DNA of 64,000 nt from Sporobolomyces roseus (taxonomy: Eukaryota; Basidiomycota; Microbotryomycetes; Sporidiobolales; Sporidiobolaceae), in the NCBI GenBank assembly GCA_016617785.1, contig JADILM010000001.1, forward strand, positions 744,001 through 808,000, in the 5' to 3' direction. The notes beneath the pieces were generated by a model that had not been told where the DNA came from, searched no databases, and saw only the letters and a program-made list of their open reading frames with translations. The position numbers and the translations under genes were made by a program. Within the stretch, counting starts at the first letter, position 1. Each line of letters opens with the position of its first letter. Positions 25,901 through 36,483 of the stretch are shown one piece after another.

Positions 25901-25962
25901 GAGGTGGAGGTGAATAAGGGAGAAGGGAACCGAGAGCGTTCTCGGTGATGAGAGTGGGTCAA
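22907..25962 (-). CDS. Low-complexity Pro/Arg/Ser-rich protein of unknown function
   Basis: A long open frame runs from 25962 to about 23833 and continues through at least three further exons to a stop at 22907. The first ATG gives MTHSHHRERSRFPS; an internal one at 25866 gives MQQPLVATASS and could be the real start. Order: a short helical segment (LIDFQRDLALLRTLRDSV), a Glu/Gln acidic run, a Ser/Asp run (DSDSSSDSDSDLEV), a Lys/Glu/Ala helix (RKETRGERKDREAREIAEKR), then about 400 residues of PPP, RSPPPRR and DDRDRR repeats ending PPPPQAGRRR. Such RS/PP-rich tails occur in splicing and RNA-condensate proteins, but no domain names this one. Its strongly biased composition also creates long shadow frames on the other strand. 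Confidence 0.65.
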
Positions 25963-26396
25963 ATTTCATCTCTCTTTTGAGCGATGATAGTCTCTATCGA
26001 TAGCGTATGATCTCTAGATTACAACGAGCTAAACAAGAATCTCAAAGAAAGGAGAAGAGAGAGAGAGAACGAGAGAAATGTTTCAGCTTGGAGCGAGCAG
26101 AAGTTGAAGCAAGAGGGAGAGAGAGAAGAAGAGAGTCCTGGTTTCTCTGCGTTGTAGTATCCTTCAGCCAAGCCAAACGTATGTACACAGTCTAGACTAG
26201 TCCAACCTATGAACCTATGAGCTGATCTCTTTGCTCTACTCGCTGTCTCTTCAACCTCAAATTCAACTCTCACCAACCCCAATTCGAAAAACCTCCAATT
26301 CACCCTAACAACTCGACACCTGAACCTTCTGAACCCCTTCACGAACCTCTGTTCAATTATACAACTCTCGCTATCCTACTCTTACCCCTCGAATAG
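25963..26396. promoter_or_regulatory. Divergent promoter region upstream of RPL27
   Basis: Lies between the Pro/Arg-rich gene (minus) and RPL27 (plus). It has a GA-rich block at 26040-26130 and a CT/CA-rich stretch close to the RPL27 ATG. No named binding site is claimed. Confidence 0.45.
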
Positions 26397-27425
26397 ATGC
26401 CCAAGATCTACAAGCCCGGAAAGGTTGCGCTCGTTCTCTCGGGTCGCTACGCTGGCCGAAAGGTCGTCGTCATCCGTCAATCTGACGAGGGAACCAAGGT
26501 GAGTTGATAGAGTCATTTCCAGTAGAGATGGTGCTGTGAGGGAGTGACAGAAACTGATTGATTGATTGTGGTGATTTATTATAGGAGCGTCCCTACCCCC
26601 ACGCCATCGTTGCTGGTGTCGACAGGTACCCCCGAAAGGTCACCAAGGGCATGGGCAAGAAGAGGATCGAGAAGAGGAGCAAGGTCAAGCCTTTCATCAA
26701 GGTTAGTTTGAAGGGATATCTCATTGCATTTTATTTCGGTGGAAGAAGGGGGCGGGCAGCGGGGAGTGAGCAAATAGCAGAGTGTAGGATACTGAGAACG
26801 GAGAGAGGAGCGGAGAGTGAAGGGAACCTATGAGCGAAATCTGGCATGGAGAGGCAATCTTGGGAGGAGGAGAAGCAGTGAAAATACCGCTGCCCTACTT
26901 TCAGCTGAGTAGCCCCGAATCGTTTTGATCCGTGACTGACTCTCCTCCTCCACATACCTTCTGTCAATTCAATTTCAACTCACTAAACTCGCCCTCCGAC
27001 CGAATCATTCTTTTCTCTCCCTATTCTACTCTACACACCACTTCACCACAATCTCCGCCTTCCCCATCCTCTGATCCTCAATCCATCCACCCTCCCAAAC
27101 CCGAAACTTCCACTTGTCGCCTATTCAACCCGTACATTCCCTCGAAAAAATAGTCGATCAACTACAACCACCTCCTCCCCACCCGTTACGCCCTCGAGCT
27201 TGAATCTCTCAAGGGTGTTGTCGCCCCCGAGACCTTCAAGGAAGTTTCCGGACGTGAGGATGCCAAGAAGCAGATCAAGAAGATTTTCGAAGAGCGTTAC
27301 GTTACCGGCAAGAACCGCTGGGTAAGTCCACCTAATCTCCTCTCTCTCTCTCTCTCTGGCATGTTCAACGGATTGCTGACGATGAGTTTTGATGATGGCA
27401 GTTCTTCACCGCCCTCCGCTTCTAA
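26397..27425 (+). CDS. RPL27: 60S ribosomal protein eL27
   Basis: Structural protein of the large ribosomal subunit. Four exons, 26397-26498, 26585-26701, 27154-27321 and 27402-27425, give 136 residues, the usual length of the family. It begins [20 protein letters not shown] (KOW motif) and continues [35 protein letters not shown] and ends GKNRWFFTALRF. The third exon joins as FIK-SINYNH in phase. The third intron position holds an unusually long intron of 452 nt (26702-27153) for this genome; the last intron contains a (CT)n run. Confidence 0.97.
27338..27357. repeat. (CT)n microsatellite in the last RPL27 intron
   Basis: About ten CT units just after the splice donor of the last intron. 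It may vary in length between strains. Confidence 0.8.
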
Positions 27426-27714
27426 GCTAGTTACTTCAAGGCGCGGTTTGTGTGTTGTCGTAGGGATGTTTTAGAAAAGAAACTTTACCTTCCCCTACTG
27501 TTCTTATCTCTCCCTTCTTCTGTTCGGCTGCCGGAAGACATGGAGGCGGCGAGGTGTCAAGGGAGAGCTCGAGAAGAGAAGAATGGGCGAAGAGGGATGT
27601 ATGCGAGGATTCGAAACGCTTTTGCTTTCTGCTGCCTCGACTCACGGCTGTCTCACGCTTGGTTTTCGCTTGATTGTCTCAAGGCGCTAGCTCGAGACGA
27701 AGAAATAAAAGGTG

Positions 27715-28055
27715 TTGCACTGACGACTATCGAACGAATCGTCAATCCGAAACATCAGTATCAGGCTACACAACGAACAACTTCAAACGATCACTTTCAT
27801 CCCTTCCTTCCCCTCTCTCCCCTGCTGCACAAAAGGATCCTCCCATTCCTCCGGCAAGATTACATCGTCAACAACGAAATCGATCTCTGCCTATCCTCGA
27901 AATCCCCTCCTTCTGATGTCTCGAATGTCCATCGTCCTTCCTCTCACCCTGATCACTGCCCTTCAATACTTTCTCTCGTGATCGATCCCTTTCCCGAACG
28001 AAGTCCCAGTAGCCCGACAATCGAATTCATCTTCGTTCACGGAAATGCTATCCAT
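27715..28055 (-). pseudogene. 3' fragment of a broken copy of the secreted-protein gene at 31095
   Basis: Read on the minus strand, 28055 to about 27715 aligns base by base with exon 2 and the 3' flank of the plus-strand gene ending at 31606. Shared stretches include ACTTCGTTCGGGAAAGG-like sequence, GATCGATTTCGT and the block GGAAGGAAGGGATGAAAGTG beyond the stop. A net two-base insertion after the GIDHE codons shifts the frame, and the final codons are changed. The first exon with the signal peptide is missing. It is therefore a decayed partial copy. The plus-strand open frame across the same bases (27450-28205) is a shadow. Confidence 0.75.
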
Positions 28056-28152
28056 TCCCGATCTCTTCGCTCTACGCGCGAACATCGTCGATTCCCTTCA
28101 CTCTCATCTCATCGAAGATTCGAGAGCGAGCATGATCGGCAGTCTCGCGATG

Positions 28153-30095
28153 AACAAGAACAATTTCTTCGATTTCGTGTCTACATATCAAGCTCTACTC
28201 AATAAATCAAACAACGACTCTGTTTCATCTCTTCAGCTTCGACAGTGATAGCGAGTTCAGTTTCATCCTTCTGACTCGACGAGAACAAGAATGATTCTCC
28301 GATTTTGACTCCTTCGACGAGACGTTTTGCGACGAGGTTGGTAAAATCGACTCGTTCGTCGAGTATCGGTACTGAACCGGTTGACGAGGAAGATAGGGAG
28401 GAGGCAGTGGGTTCGTGCGACTTTCCAACGATTTGAGCTGAGGTATAATCGGGAGGAAAGGAAGCAAGTGCTTTGACAGGCGATTTCGATTTGGATTGAG
28501 GGAGAGCGAAGGGAAGAGGTTCTGGTGAAGTCGAGATAGTCTCGATCGATGTGGAGGGGGCAACGTGAGGAGAGGGAGAAGACTGAGAGGGTTCGATGTC
28601 GGGTTGGGAATTTGAAGAAGAAATTTCCATATCGCATTCTTCGTTTGAAGGCAATTGTGGAGGAAGGGAGAAAGGTGGAAGCGGAGTGGGAGAGCATGAT
28701 CTGACTATGATAGAAGGCGTATGAACTGGAGGTGAGGGGCAACGAGAGTGGTCGGAAACGAGCGAGGCATCGATTGAGGTTGAAATATCGAGCGGGGTTG
28801 CGTTTCGCGAAGAAAGAGGTCGAGAGTAGGATGCTTTCGCATGGTTCGTGAGAGGCTTTGCAGGAAGATGGGACGGTAGAGTCAAGGTGGGCTCGAGAAC
28901 AGGACCTCGACCCTTCCCCCAAGTTGCGATCAAGGGAGGATATTCGGCGGTAGCTTCGCTCAGAAGTCGACAAGCTTCCTTCGCTCCCCATTCGGTCTCA
29001 ACCCTGAACAATCCCAAATAATCTCCGCCTGATCGACCAACTTGAGCATCGAAAGGAGCGCAACGAGATCGCTTCGCCCATCTGTGTAACGTCTGAGGAC
29101 GAACATTCTGCGAGAGTCCGCGTACTCGAACATGATAATGAGCTAAATGGACGTCGCGTGGTAAAGCGAGCTGAACTCGGATGTCGGGATCCCAAGGTTT
29201 CTCGACGATTTCGATGAGACGATCCATGTGGACTTTCGTTGAAACGGTACAGATCATCGCGTTATCGCGTGTCATACGAACGATGCATGTGTCGTACAGA
29301 TTCACGCCAGAATCTGCAGCGAACTCGTGGAAGGTTGCAGCAGGGATGTCGTGGGAGAAACCGGTGATGTAAAGTCGAATCGGCGACGGAAGAACAGTCT
29401 CGTCGAGACGAGCTTGAGCAGTGAGAGTCGAAATTTGAGATTCAAGAGGAGGCAAGGGAAGAGGAGCGGGAAGAGACGAAGGAGTTGCAGAGGTGCGAGA
29501 AACTCCAGGAGGACCAGGGAGTGCAGAACGACGAGTGAGTGATCCTGGATTGGGATGAGGCGGCAGATTCTTGTTGATCCATTCTTCAGCCTTCTTCGAT
29601 CTCATTTGTAGAAGTTGCTCGGCGTCTTGACCTGTTGTCCTTCCAAATGTCAAGAATATCGCTGTAAACTTCGCAGGAAAGATTGATGAAACATACCTTG
29701 CTCTTTCCCGCCCCTTTCCCATCCTGCTACGATCCATCTCGACCATTCCTTTGAAGTCTCCAAAGCGATCTTGCCTTGTTCTGAATCTGACGTTTTGAAG
29801 AGCAAGATTTGAAGAATGAACAGTCTCGAATTCGTGTGAGAGCGGACGCAGATGGTCGACAAAGCTGATGTCATCCTCCATGAGTCTAATCCAGCTCTCC
29901 GTCAAGTCAGCTCGTGCGATATCAAGTCGAGAGAGATCTAAACCTACGAAGTTCGACAGCTCCATCTTTAACGCCTCGCTTGCCTAATGCACGTAGCCAG
30001 AAGACTGTATAGATAATATCCTCTTCCATGACGGCATTCTGGAGGTGGTCGATGAGCTGAGAGTTTGACAGAGATCCGATGTTGAAAGAGTCCAT
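28153..30095. repeat. Segmental duplication, unit B
   Basis: Matches 18497-20470 in the same orientation, including part of the 3' flank (compare 28153-28193 with 18497-18533). It is bordered on the left by the broken secreted-gene copy. Confidence 0.65.
28199..30095 (-). CDS. Unrecognised protein, copy B of the two-member family
   Basis: Three exons, 29948-30095, 29697-29885 and 28199-29631, encode 589 residues. Intron positions and phases match copy A (18606-20470): the first intron has donor GTAGGT and is 62 nt, the second is 65 nt and, unlike in copy A, cannot be retained in frame. The N-terminus MDSFNIGSLSNSQLIDHL is close to copy A. The central region IRLYITGFSHD...AMICTV and HYHVRVRGLSQ...YLGLFRV again resembles two degenerate RRM folds. 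The disordered C-terminal part shares PEPLPFALPQ and SPVKALASFPPD. The C-terminus runs 23 residues past the point where copy A stops. Function is unknown; a duplicated RNA-associated factor is an inference. Confidence 0.75.
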
Positions 30096-30411
30096 TTCTA
30101 TCGAGACGGAGGCGTTCCAAGCACGGTGACGAGCTCTAGCGACAGAAAAGTACGCTATACAACCGTCGCCAATGAGTAAGAGGTCGACTCGGTTGAAGTG
30201 AATGTGAAAGAGGAGACAAATTTCCGAATTTCGCAAGGATAGCCTCGTTACCTCGTACAACTCTTCGCTTCTTGCGCTCTCCCTCGCCAAACCAACAGTC
30301 CACGACGCACAATTTCGGGACTTGCAGACCGTCGAAGCAGAGGAAAGAAAGAAACTTGCAGCCGTCTTTCGCAGGTAGACAAATCCCTTGCTTTGGAGGC
30401 CAAAAAATAAC

Positions 30412-30498
30412 TGCTCAGTGGCGGGATCGAACCGCCGACATCAGACTAGACTTGTGCAAGTATTAGGTCTGCATCATAACCAACTAGATCAACCGAGC
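30412..30498 (-). tRNA. tRNA-Ile (AAT anticodon) with 13-nt intron
   Basis: On the minus strand the acceptor stem GCTCGGT pairs with ACTGAGC (one G-T). The anticodon stem is CAGAC/GTCTG and the T arm is GGCGG-TTCGATC-CCGCC. The anticodon stem encloses 20 bases. Taking the standard site after position 37 leaves loop CTAATAA, anticodon AAT, and a 13-nt intron CTTGCACAAGTCT whose first ten bases can fold as CTTG/CAAG. The D stem is weak (three pairs). A run of six T follows the 3' end (about 30402-30407) as a Pol III terminator. Identity depends on the intron placement. Confidence 0.8.
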
Positions 30499-30523
30499 TG
30501 TGCAGCGAGCGGACTAACAAACG

Positions 30524-30533
30524 TATATATAAT
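30524..30533 (-). promoter_or_regulatory. TATA-like element upstream of tRNA-Ile
   Basis: TATATATAAT lies 26-35 bases upstream of the tRNA 5' end. The tRNA-Pro genes in this window have a similar element, so it probably aids TFIIIB placement. Confidence 0.55.
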
Positions 30534-31094
30534 TTATGAGCTTTGACGCCTTGCCTGCCTACTTGCTCCACTCTACTCAAGCCCATAGCCTTCCCACAGG
30601 CGCCTTCGAGCGGCTCTCAAAGCTTCACATCCTGGCGAGACGATCTCGATGAGAAAAGTCAATTCGTGCGAAAGCTCGGGTCTCACGAAACTCCCCATTT
30701 CGAGCGCTACTTCGTCCTTCATGTGAGGAGCTATTGACAGCAAAGCTTGAAGTCGACTCGCGGGTGAGCGAAAGTCAAGCGAGCGTCTGAAACGACGAGG
30801 GAGCGAATCAATCTTTCAATTTCGCGAAAATCGAAGTGAATTTGATCGGGATGGGAGCGATTCCAGCTCGGCGTTACTCGAATGCTCGATCCGGATCAGC
30901 TAGGATGTCGACTGCATGATATAATGAGTGACACGTCGTTCGAAGCTTGACGGGTTCAAAGTCGCCTGCGAGATCTCCCTCGAGCTCGATTCTCCGCTGT
31001 CGCCCCAAATTGAGAAGCAGCGGTCTTCGCATCTTGGCTTTCTTCAAGTCACTTCCTCCCACAGAATACTCAAACCCTCAAGCACACTACGAGA
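30534..31094. other. Intergenic upstream of the secreted-protein gene
   Basis: A minus-strand open frame at 30874-31062 (MGGSDLKKAKMRRPLL..., 62 residues) looks protein-like (FEPVKLRTTCHSLYHAVDIL) but has no recognised motif, and only 32 bases separate it from the next start codon. I do not call it. Nothing else was seen. Confidence 0.35.
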
Positions 31095-31606
31095 ATGAAG
31101 TTCAACGTCCTCCTCCTCTCCATCTCCACTCTCCTCGGAGTAGCGAAAATGGCTTTCTCCGCTCATCCTCATTCCCACATCCACAAACACTCTCACTCGA
31201 TGAAAGATTCAAAAGGAAAGATGGACAAGAGGAACATTGTCAATGATTTCAACTGTGAGTTTCCCACTTTCTTTCGACTCTCTATATCGTCGCTGACTCT
31301 ATCTCGAACGCAGTCGATTCGAATGGTCGTCACATTATCTCCGAAGTCTTCTCGCCTCTCAAAGATGGACTCTCTCGCACTTCTCACTGGATCGACAAAG
31401 ATGGATTCGATTGTTACGAGACTTCAACTTCGTTTGGGAAAGGAATCGATCATGAGAAAGTGTTGAAGGGTGATGATGAGGGAAAGAAGAAGAGTGATGG
31501 GTTGTTCAGGATTCAGAAGAGGGGACTTGGAGGAGAAGGCGAGATTGATTTCGTCGTCGATGATGGTTTCTTGGACGAGGAATTGGAGGATCCTTTCGAT
31601 TTCTAG
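31095..31606 (+). CDS. Small secreted protein precursor with Kex2-type dibasic sites
   Basis: Two exons, 31095-31254 and 31314-31606, encode 150 residues. The first 22 residues (MKFNVLLLSISTLLGVAKMAF) form a plausible signal peptide. A His-rich stretch HPHSHIHKHSHS follows directly, then a Lys-rich stretch ending MDKR before NIVNDF. A second KR occurs in RIQKR before GLGGEGEIDFVVDD, releasing a very acidic 27-residue C-terminal peptide. Two Lys-Arg sites in a secretory precursor are what the Golgi protease Kex2 cleaves. There is one cysteine in the mature part, so no disulfide-rich fold. I do not recognise a family. A decayed partial copy lies at 27715-28055. Mating pheromones of basidiomycetes end in CaaX, which is absent here. 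Confidence 0.65.
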
Positions 31607-31941
31607 AGAGGGAAGGTCGAGGAGAGAGAGGGGAAGGAAGGGATGAAAGTGATCGCTTGAAGTTCTCCATTTTTGTAGCTTGATCTTGATGTTTTGAATT
31701 CCCAAGTCGTTTCGATAGGTCATCAGTAGCTTCGTTCTTCCTTCTTCGTGGAGAGCTTGCTGAGAGAGAAAGCAAACGAGAAGTGAGCGATTCGAGTGAG
31801 ACGATCACAGAACCAAGTTCTCGAAACGATCTAAGCCTCTCTGCGCTCGAGCCTTGATGCGCCAATCTTGACTTCTCGCTATCTCGTCGTCAGATTACCT
31901 CGAAGTAGTAAGAGTAGAAGTACGGACGAGGGAGTGAAACG

Positions 31942-33820
31942 TCATGAATTCGCGGGAGGGTAGATTTCCCATAAACAGATCTTCATATCCTGACCTCCCG
32001 TCGCCAGTAATCCTCTCTCACCAACTGTCATTCCCTCATCTTCATCACTCTCACTCTCACCGTTCTCCTCATCCTCCTCATTCTCATTCTCATTCCCATT
32101 CTCCACTTCCCGACCAGCGTCTCTCTCCTTCGAGCTCGTCGTCCGTTTCAAAGGCAGAGAGACGTTTGCGAAATCTAGAGCTTGTAACGAACCTCTATGA
32201 TGTGACAACACAGCGAGAGGTTTCAAACTCTTTAATGGATGCACCCTAGCCCTACCCACCAAAACCATTCTCTCATCAGTTCCCAACTCTCCACCAAATA
32301 TCAAGTATCAGAGAGAGAGAGAGAGGTACGTACTCTCCATCCCATCCTGCAGTAGCCATAATCTTTGAATCCCCTCTGATCCTCACTATGCTTTTACCAG
32401 GTGAATCGCTAGTTACCGTATGAACCCTTTCCAACTTAGATTCTTCCTCATTCTACACTCTCCATCTAAGTCATCAGTACTTCCCTCGAGCTCACCTGAG
32501 AAAGGGAGAGAGAGCGTACGACGTCGAAAATCCTATATTTTGAAACTCTATGATCTGCTCCCACACTCACAACGAACCTCTGATCATCACTCACATCAAT
32601 CGACATGACTGCTCTTTCCCAGACCCCTATCAGCTCATGCTCAAACTGTCTCTCGAGAAGGGGGAGAGACTTACTAGCATCCCTATGTGATTTCTCCATC
32701 CAAACCAATTCCCACCCTTCCGATTCACTCAGCATTTTACCTTCGATCGGGAAATGAATGGAGGACGAGGAAGAAGGGAGATGGAAAGAAGAAGTTTGGG
32801 TGAATTTGAGGAGAGTTAGGAGACCCGATTCGAACCCTATTAGGAGGTGGAGTTGGGGAGTCGGAGCAGCGGGGGAAGGGAGAAGGAATAGGTGGAGAGC
32901 CATGACTGAGCCTATGCAACTTGGGAGATGAGTGAGGAAATGAAGAGATGGGAGTGGTGAGAGAGAGGAAAGGAGACGTACCAGTTTTGTTTTCTGAACT
33001 GATTGATAATTGGTCGATTCCGATTGAACGATGTAACCTCTTCTTACTAGGTACATGAAATATATCGACCTACGTTCTCTCACTCTTATCCCATCAGACC
33101 CTATTTCTATCGGGAGCAAATGAGAGAAAGTGAGAAGAAAACGTACGAAATCATCTTTTGTTAAACTTGGAACTGCTACTAACGCCTCGAACCCGACTTC
33201 CGCCTCCTCCTCGTCACTAGCTCTCACTTTTCCCTTTTGTGACAAAGTCGAGTTGGTTGGGGTAGGGAGGAGTAACAAACTGAGTTGACAGAAATTGAGT
33301 GCGTTTACTTGAATCGACCAGATTGGATCTAGGTTCGGCGAAGGGGAGGAAGTTGAAGGAGTTTTCTGGAGTGAACGTGAGGACGAAGAAGGAGGAGGGA
33401 GGTGAAAGAGATGAATATGATTATCCCTTGCGTGACTATCGAAATGAAAAGATCAGCTGAAATTACATTTCGAAAGAAAAGGAAGTTGGACTCACGTGAG
33501 TAAACTGATCCTGCCTTCTCGAATGATGATTTCTCTTATACTCAATATCCCGTCCTCATGAGCTTTCCAAAACCTCTCTGCCCGATAAGTTCTCAAGTTC
33601 CATTGAGCGATAAATCCTGATGTATCCCTATCTCTCTCACTCTTTGTCCGGTCAGCTCGAGATCTCGTAGGGGTTAGAGAGAGACTATTGTGTACCCGCT
33701 GTAGAGGTATTTGTTGGAGTTTGAGAAGTGGAGAGAAGAGATTGGGGAGGAATGAAGTCGAAGAATGAAAGAAGGAGTAGGAAGAGACGAGTTGGAAAGG
33801 TTCGAAGGGAGCGAGAGCAT
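31942..33820 (-). CDS. ASA1: ASTRA-associated protein 1 homologue (WD40 repeat)
   Basis: Asa1 is a WD40 protein of the ASTRA/TTT chaperone network that matures PIK-related kinases such as TOR. The start at 33820 gives MLSLPSNLSNSSLPTPSFIL, leading into LRLHSSPISSLHFSNSNKYLYSG, a first WD blade. It joins DTSGFIAQWNLRTYRAERFWKAHEDGIL, then THARDNHIHLFHLP. The middle blades are more diverged. The C-terminal end has LKSLKPLAVLSHHRGSLQALDFA and LLATGGQDMKICLWEIYPP, which resembles the last blade of Asa1/GNB1L. An acidic insert (ENGNENENEEDEENGES) interrupts the final blade. At least six exons. It is divergent from the alcohol dehydrogenase gene, with 299 bases between start codons. The WD40 call is firm; the Asa1 name rests on the C-terminal pattern. 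Confidence 0.8.
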
Positions 33821-34119
33821 TCCAGAGAGCTATTAGATGAGTCAAGTGTAGCTAGTCAGGCTCTATGAGGTGCGCTGAATGAAGTCGAGAGGATTCAAGA
33901 TGAGGAAAAGTCGAGAGGTGAGCCAACCTCTGATGTTGAATCGAGCAGCTCGAATAGACAGTTGAGACTCTATAGAGTGTGGTGTACGTTGTCAAGGTGT
34001 TGTAGAGAGTATAGTAGAAGATGAGTGACGTTTAACTCAACTTCTGACTTGTCCGAATCTCTCTCTTTCCTTCCCTTCACTTCTTCAAACCTCATTCCAC
34101 TTTCATACACACACGAACA

Positions 34120-35902
34120 ATGTCATCCCACCCCAAAACTTACAAAGCTGCTCAAATCAAGGACAAAGGTGGTGTAAGTCCTCTCACCGAGACCGAGTCA
34201 CTACTCTCACTCTCACTCTTTACTCACCTCTCCCTCCCCAATGTAAACAGAAATTCCAATTGGTAGATGTAGACTGGAAGGAACCCAAGGAGGGTCAAGT
34301 TGTAGTCAAGGTGAGTCCATCTCATTCCCCACTTTCATCGAGGGTCATCTCTCTGAACCCACTCTCGCCATCTTCCTCATCTGTGCAGGTCCTAGCTTCA
34401 GGCGTTTGTCACTCTGTAAGTTGCTCAAGCTCTCCACTCTCCGCTATTCGGCCTCAAAACTTTTGATCGAATTTCGCAACTGACCGAATCTTGCGAAACC
34501 CCTCTTTTTCATAGGATTCGGCCACTGTTCACCAAATCATTCCTGGTGGACTTCCTCGTGTACCTGGTCATGAAATCGCTGGGAAAGTAGTTCAAGTTGG
34601 ACCTGGAGAGAAGAGGTGGAAGGAAGGCGATTACGTTGGATCAGGTAAGCTCTCCTCCCTCATCCTCTCTCTTTCTTATGACTAACAGGCCTTTCTCTAA
34701 CCAGGGTGGCACGGCGGCCATTGCGGAAACTGCCTCTCATGTCGTCAAGGGGACTTCGTAACGTGCGAAAAGGAAAACATCAATGGTTTGTTCACCGATG
34801 GTGGTCATGCCGAATACGCTCTCCTACGTTCAGAGGCTCTCGCTCAGTTGCCTGATGACTTGGACCCTGTTCAAGCTGCTCCTCTCCTGTAAGTCGAGAT
34901 CGCTGTCATCTGCTGTCGTATACGCGATAATTGATGCGCGTGAAGATTCCGTCTTACAGTTGTGCCGGTGTGTGAGTAATGCTTTCCTCCTATTCTCTCC
35001 TCTCTTCCTACCTACCCTGAGGTGCAACGACTGGGCTCGAGACTGCTATTCTCTCGAATTACGCTCTTTTGAGCGTTTCGTCGAGTTTCAGCAAAAACTG
35101 ACTCGCAACTCTCTCGATCGATAGTACCGTCTTCAATGCACTTCGTCACATGAACTGTATGCCTGGAGACGTCGTAGGAGTCCAAGGAGTAGGAGGACTC
35201 GGACATCTCGCACTCGGATTCGCCGTACGTTTCTCTTCTCTTCTCCTCCCTTCTCCTCCCTCCTCTCCTCTTCAGAAAAGCTGATCTCGCCGTTCGAGTG
35301 TTAATGCAGCGCGCAGCTGGATACAAAGTAGTAGCTTTGAGTCAATCTGACAAGAAGAAAGATTTGGCAATGAAATTGGGTGCTCACGTTTACGTTGACG
35401 GATCGAAAGAGGATCAATCCGAGGCTCTCCAGAAATTGGGTGGTGCTAAAGTCATCCTTGGTACGTTCTCAATCTCGCAGTGTTCATCAAATCTGAAGCG
35501 ATACTGATGTAGCTTTGGAGAGGAATGTACAGCCGTCGCTCCCAACGGAGAAGCAATGGCTAAGCTCATTGGAGGACTCGCAGTCGGTGGTCAACTCCTC
35601 GTCATCGCTCTCGGAGATTCCCTCACCGTTCCCATGGCGTACGTCCTCCTCCTTCTCTCCATCTTCAATCTCACCTACTAACTCTCCTCACTTTCTCCCA
35701 TAGTCCTCTCATTCAAAAACGTCTCTCAATCCGTGGATGGCCTTCCGGAACCGCTCAAGACTCAGAAGAGACCGTCGCGTTCGCTCAAGCTCAAGGAGTC
35801 GAATGCATGTGTGAGACTTACAAGTTGGAACAGGTTCAAGAGGCTTATGATGCCATGATGGAAGGGAAAGCTAGGTTCAGGAGTGTCATCAAGATGGAGT
35901 AA
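34120..35902 (+). CDS. Zinc-containing alcohol dehydrogenase (MDR family)
   Basis: Medium-chain alcohol/aldehyde oxidoreductase. Exons worked out: 34120-34173, 34251-34310, 34389-34415 (27 nt, VLASGVCHS), 34515-34644, 34705-34888, 34960-34971 (12 nt), 35125-35224, 35310 onward. Catalytic zinc ligands are seen as GVCHSD, PGHEIAGKV and, later, a Cys in LLCAGVTVF. The structural zinc lobe is HCGNCLSCRQGDFVTCE with four cysteines. The nucleotide-binding loop is GVQGVGGLGHLALGFA. The C-terminus ends MMEGKARFRSVIKME. Length and order match fungal ADH and AdhP-like enzymes. Substrate cannot be told from sequence. Very short exons make it easy to mis-annotate. Confidence 0.93.
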
Positions 35903-36009
35903 AGAGAGCAAGAGGTAGAAAGCTTGTTTTTTTCGCTTGATTCGATGAGGAGGGTTAGTAAATAGTTCGCAAAGTTTTCTCTCAGTTGTTTTGTCTTCTC
36001 TCGCAATTT

Positions 36010-36361
36010 TCAACAAAAGATCAGTGCCCTTTCGTTCCTTTCCGCTTGCTCTTCTGTGGAGGGAGAGAATGGAGATGAGCGAGTTGAAGCAGCGAAACTT
36101 GAGTCGAGTGCAATCTGCGAATCGAGAAACGATGGTTTGGCTTGCTTTGACCAGCTCGATTGTTCTCGACCTGAGACCTCTCCCCCTTCTCGATATGTTC
36201 GTCCGACTGCAGTGTCCTGCCGTAACAACGAGGAGAAGACAGGTCTGTCCGTTGTATAAGCTCCGAACGCTCGCTTTCTTCGCCGTTGTACCTCCTTGCC
36301 CCTGACGGATATTGCGCTCGACAGCGGCTGTTGCCTCGATGCTTTGGGACTCGCTTGCCAT
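36010..36361 (-). CDS. Candidate small two-exon gene, 88 residues
   Basis: Exon 36292-36361 begins at an ATG (MASESQSIEATAAVERN). It is joined through an 85-nt intron (GTACAA to CTGCAG) to exon 36010-36206, keeping phase. The product ends EEQAERNERALIFC. It is Ser/Glu-rich with no recognised motif. Support is only the consistent splice phase and a reasonable composition. A longer unspliced frame (35762-36514) crosses the tRNA-Lys and the ADH last exon and is rejected. Confidence 0.28.
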
Positions 36362-36483
36362 CCTGAGCTGCTGGGAGAAAGTGTGGAGCGTCACGCAGCG
36401 AGGGGAAGGCAAAAAAAGTCTGCTACTTTGACCTCCTTTCTTCGTTTCGTCGCTAAAAACGTTGTACTCAGCAGCAAAAGATA

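Noticed and set aside
26932..27153. Open frame inside the long RPL27 intron as an independent gene
   Set aside because: Pyrimidine-rich low-complexity reading frame running into the acceptor; no motif.
27450..28205. Plus-strand 251-codon open frame after RPL27
   Set aside because: It is the antisense of a decayed copy of the secreted-protein gene and of the 3' flank of family copy B; its sequence has no domain character.
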